DNA of 15,492 nucleotides from Bacteroides sp. CAG:709 (lineage in GTDB: Bacteria; Bacteroidota; Bacteroidia; Bacteroidales; UBA932), in NCBI GenBank assembly GCA_000434935.1, contig FR882203.1, positions 56,322 to 71,813 on the forward strand, written 5' to 3'. How positions within the stretch are numbered: the first letter of the stretch is position 1; every line of letters begins with the position of its first letter. A program made the translations under genes and the position numbers. Positions 14,660 to 15,492 of this stretch are shown here, one piece after another. The notes under the pieces are model-generated. The model saw only the letters and a program-made list of their open reading frames with translations. It searched no databases and was not told the DNA's origin.

Positions 14660-15492
14660 CTCATTTACAATCACTTCCGCCGCGGAGAGAGCCCAATCAG
14701 GGAATTTCTCGTCGCGGTGGAAGTGGCCTTTTTCCGCGAAATCCAGAAGCACTGAAAGGTCGAATTTGTCAGACTCTATCGCGGCACTTTCACGTGTGGC
14801 ATCATAGGCATTGCACTTCTGCTCGATATGCGAAGGCACCATCATCAGCGGCTTGCCCAGATACATTGCCTCGCAGATGGACTCGAAACCGGCGGTAGAC
14901 GCGTATGCACGGCAACCTGCCATCTGGCGCAGGAACTCCTTGTCATCCAGATAATAGAAGCTGAGCGTGTCATCCACGACCTTGACCGGTGCCTCGGCAG
15001 CATTGTCCCAGAAAAAGCGCAAAGGCACGGACGGGTGCGCCTCATGCCATGAATTCACCTCCTCCGCGAAACCGGCATTGAGCATGTACCCGAGAATATA
15101 GTCGCCGTCCTTGAAATCGGGGCTGTTCCGGTACGCGAGCACCTCAGGACGCAGCAACGGCGGCACCACCCTGATCTTCCCGTCATGCGGCATCTGCCTG
15201 AAAGACAGCGCCAAAACCTTCTCGGCGCCGGTCGCTATCGCGCGCGAAAACAGGTTCAATGCTATATGACCTTCGTAGCCGAATTCAGGAATATGCATGT
15301 CCTTGTGCAGGAAAAGGAACTGGTGTCCGATGCAAACCATCGGAACTTTCCTTCCGGTAAGGCCGTGCGCGATAGTTCCCAGAATCTCGTAAAAATTCAC
15401 CACAACGTCTGCGCCACTATCCTTTATATGGTTACGGATCAATGATATAGACGGTATAAATTTCGGTGACATCGCCAGGTTGAAGAGCACAG
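14642..15492 (-). CDS. GT-B-type glycosyltransferase, partial (N terminus outside window)
   Basis: The minus-strand frame is open to the window end, and 283 residues are visible. The first potential start (GTG at 15490) falls inside the fold, because the visible part opens with a helix and the DVVVNFYE strand rather than the glycine-rich first strand and loop expected of these enzymes; roughly 80-100 residues are probably missing. The C-terminal half has the nucleotide-sugar-binding pattern of MurG-like/Glyco_trans_1_3 proteins: YASTAGFESICEAMYLGKPL, then MMVPSHIEQKCNA. It lacks membrane segments and would be cytoplasmic or membrane-associated. Such proteins in Bacteroidetes are usually annotated only as glycosyltransferase family proteins; donor and acceptor are unknown. 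It is convergent with the tyrosine phosphatase, with an 18-bp overlap of coding ends. Confidence 0.8.
   Translation of the reverse strand, partial: VLFNLAMSPKFIPSISLIRNHIKDSGADVVVNFYEILGTIAHGLTGRKVPMVCIGHQFLFLHKDMHIPEFGYEGHIALNLFSRAIATGAEKVLALSFRQMPHDGKIRVVPPLLRPEVLAYRNSPDFKDGDYILGYMLNAGFAEEVNSWHEAHPSVPLRFFWDNAAEAPVKVVDDTLSFYYLDDKEFLRQMAGCRAYASTAGFESICEAMYLGKPLMMVPSHIEQKCNAYDATRESAAIESDKFDLSVLLDFAEKGHFHRDEKFPDWALSAAEVIVNELETLA

Noticed and set aside
15484..15492. GTG at 15490 (minus strand) as the true start of the glycosyltransferase
   Set aside because: The frame is open to the window edge and the first Rossmann strand expected of a GT-B enzyme is absent, so the gene very likely continues beyond the window.

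Overview
The window looks like chromosomal DNA of a Bacteroidales bacterium, probably gut-associated. The evidence is a run of lipoproteins with Bacteroidetes-style signal peptides, fimbrillin-like (Mfa/FimB-type) domains, a gene with the TTTG-N19-TAnnTTTG promoter, A-rich translation leaders that mostly lack Shine-Dalgarno sequences, and glycan-degrading genes grouped as in a polysaccharide-utilisation locus. The genus cannot be fixed from the sequence. No rRNA, tRNA, CRISPR array, transposase or integrase is visible.

Region 1 (1-9428) is a tightly packed plus-strand cluster, probably one operon entered from outside the window. It holds the C-terminal end of an endonuclease/exonuclease/phosphatase (EEP) family enzyme, an unrecognised surface-type lipoprotein, two tandem GH89 alpha-N-acetylglucosaminidase lipoproteins, a multi-pass membrane acyltransferase of the NagX/HGSNAT type, a glycerate kinase and a GntP-family permease. 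From the first GH89 gene onward the reading frames overlap by 11, 8, 4 and 8 bp, so they are probably translationally coupled. A strong hairpin (1597-1628) separates the lipoprotein from the GH89 pair. The GH89 plus HGSNAT-like pairing matches two consecutive steps of lysosomal heparan sulfate breakdown: acetylation of terminal glucosamine, then removal of the alpha-GlcNAc. The kinase and permease suggest that a glycerate- or gluconate-like acid is also handled.

Region 2 (9473-12517) is a second cassette. A 39-residue acidic peptide gene is joined by a TAATG overlap and an embedded AGGAGG to a fimbrillin-like/discoidin-like lipoprotein. A second lipoprotein follows, with a related N-terminal half but an EEP catalytic domain at its C terminus. 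The two genes appear to share one N-terminal module carrying different C-terminal modules (a binding domain and a hydrolase).

Region 3 (12518-14036) has a well-formed Bacteroidetes promoter driving a lipoprotein with a bacterial Ig-like domain, leucine-rich repeats and a C-terminal beta-rich domain. The 164-bp gap after it holds two hairpins that share a repeated arm and could form mutually exclusive structures.

Region 4 (14201-15492) holds a low-molecular-weight protein tyrosine phosphatase. It converges on, and overlaps by 18 bp, a minus-strand GT-B-type glycosyltransferase that runs off the end of the window.

The window is mostly recognisable families in an informative arrangement. Its least explained parts are the 39-residue peptide, the unrecognised lipoprotein at 288-1580 and the paired hairpins at 14063-14149.
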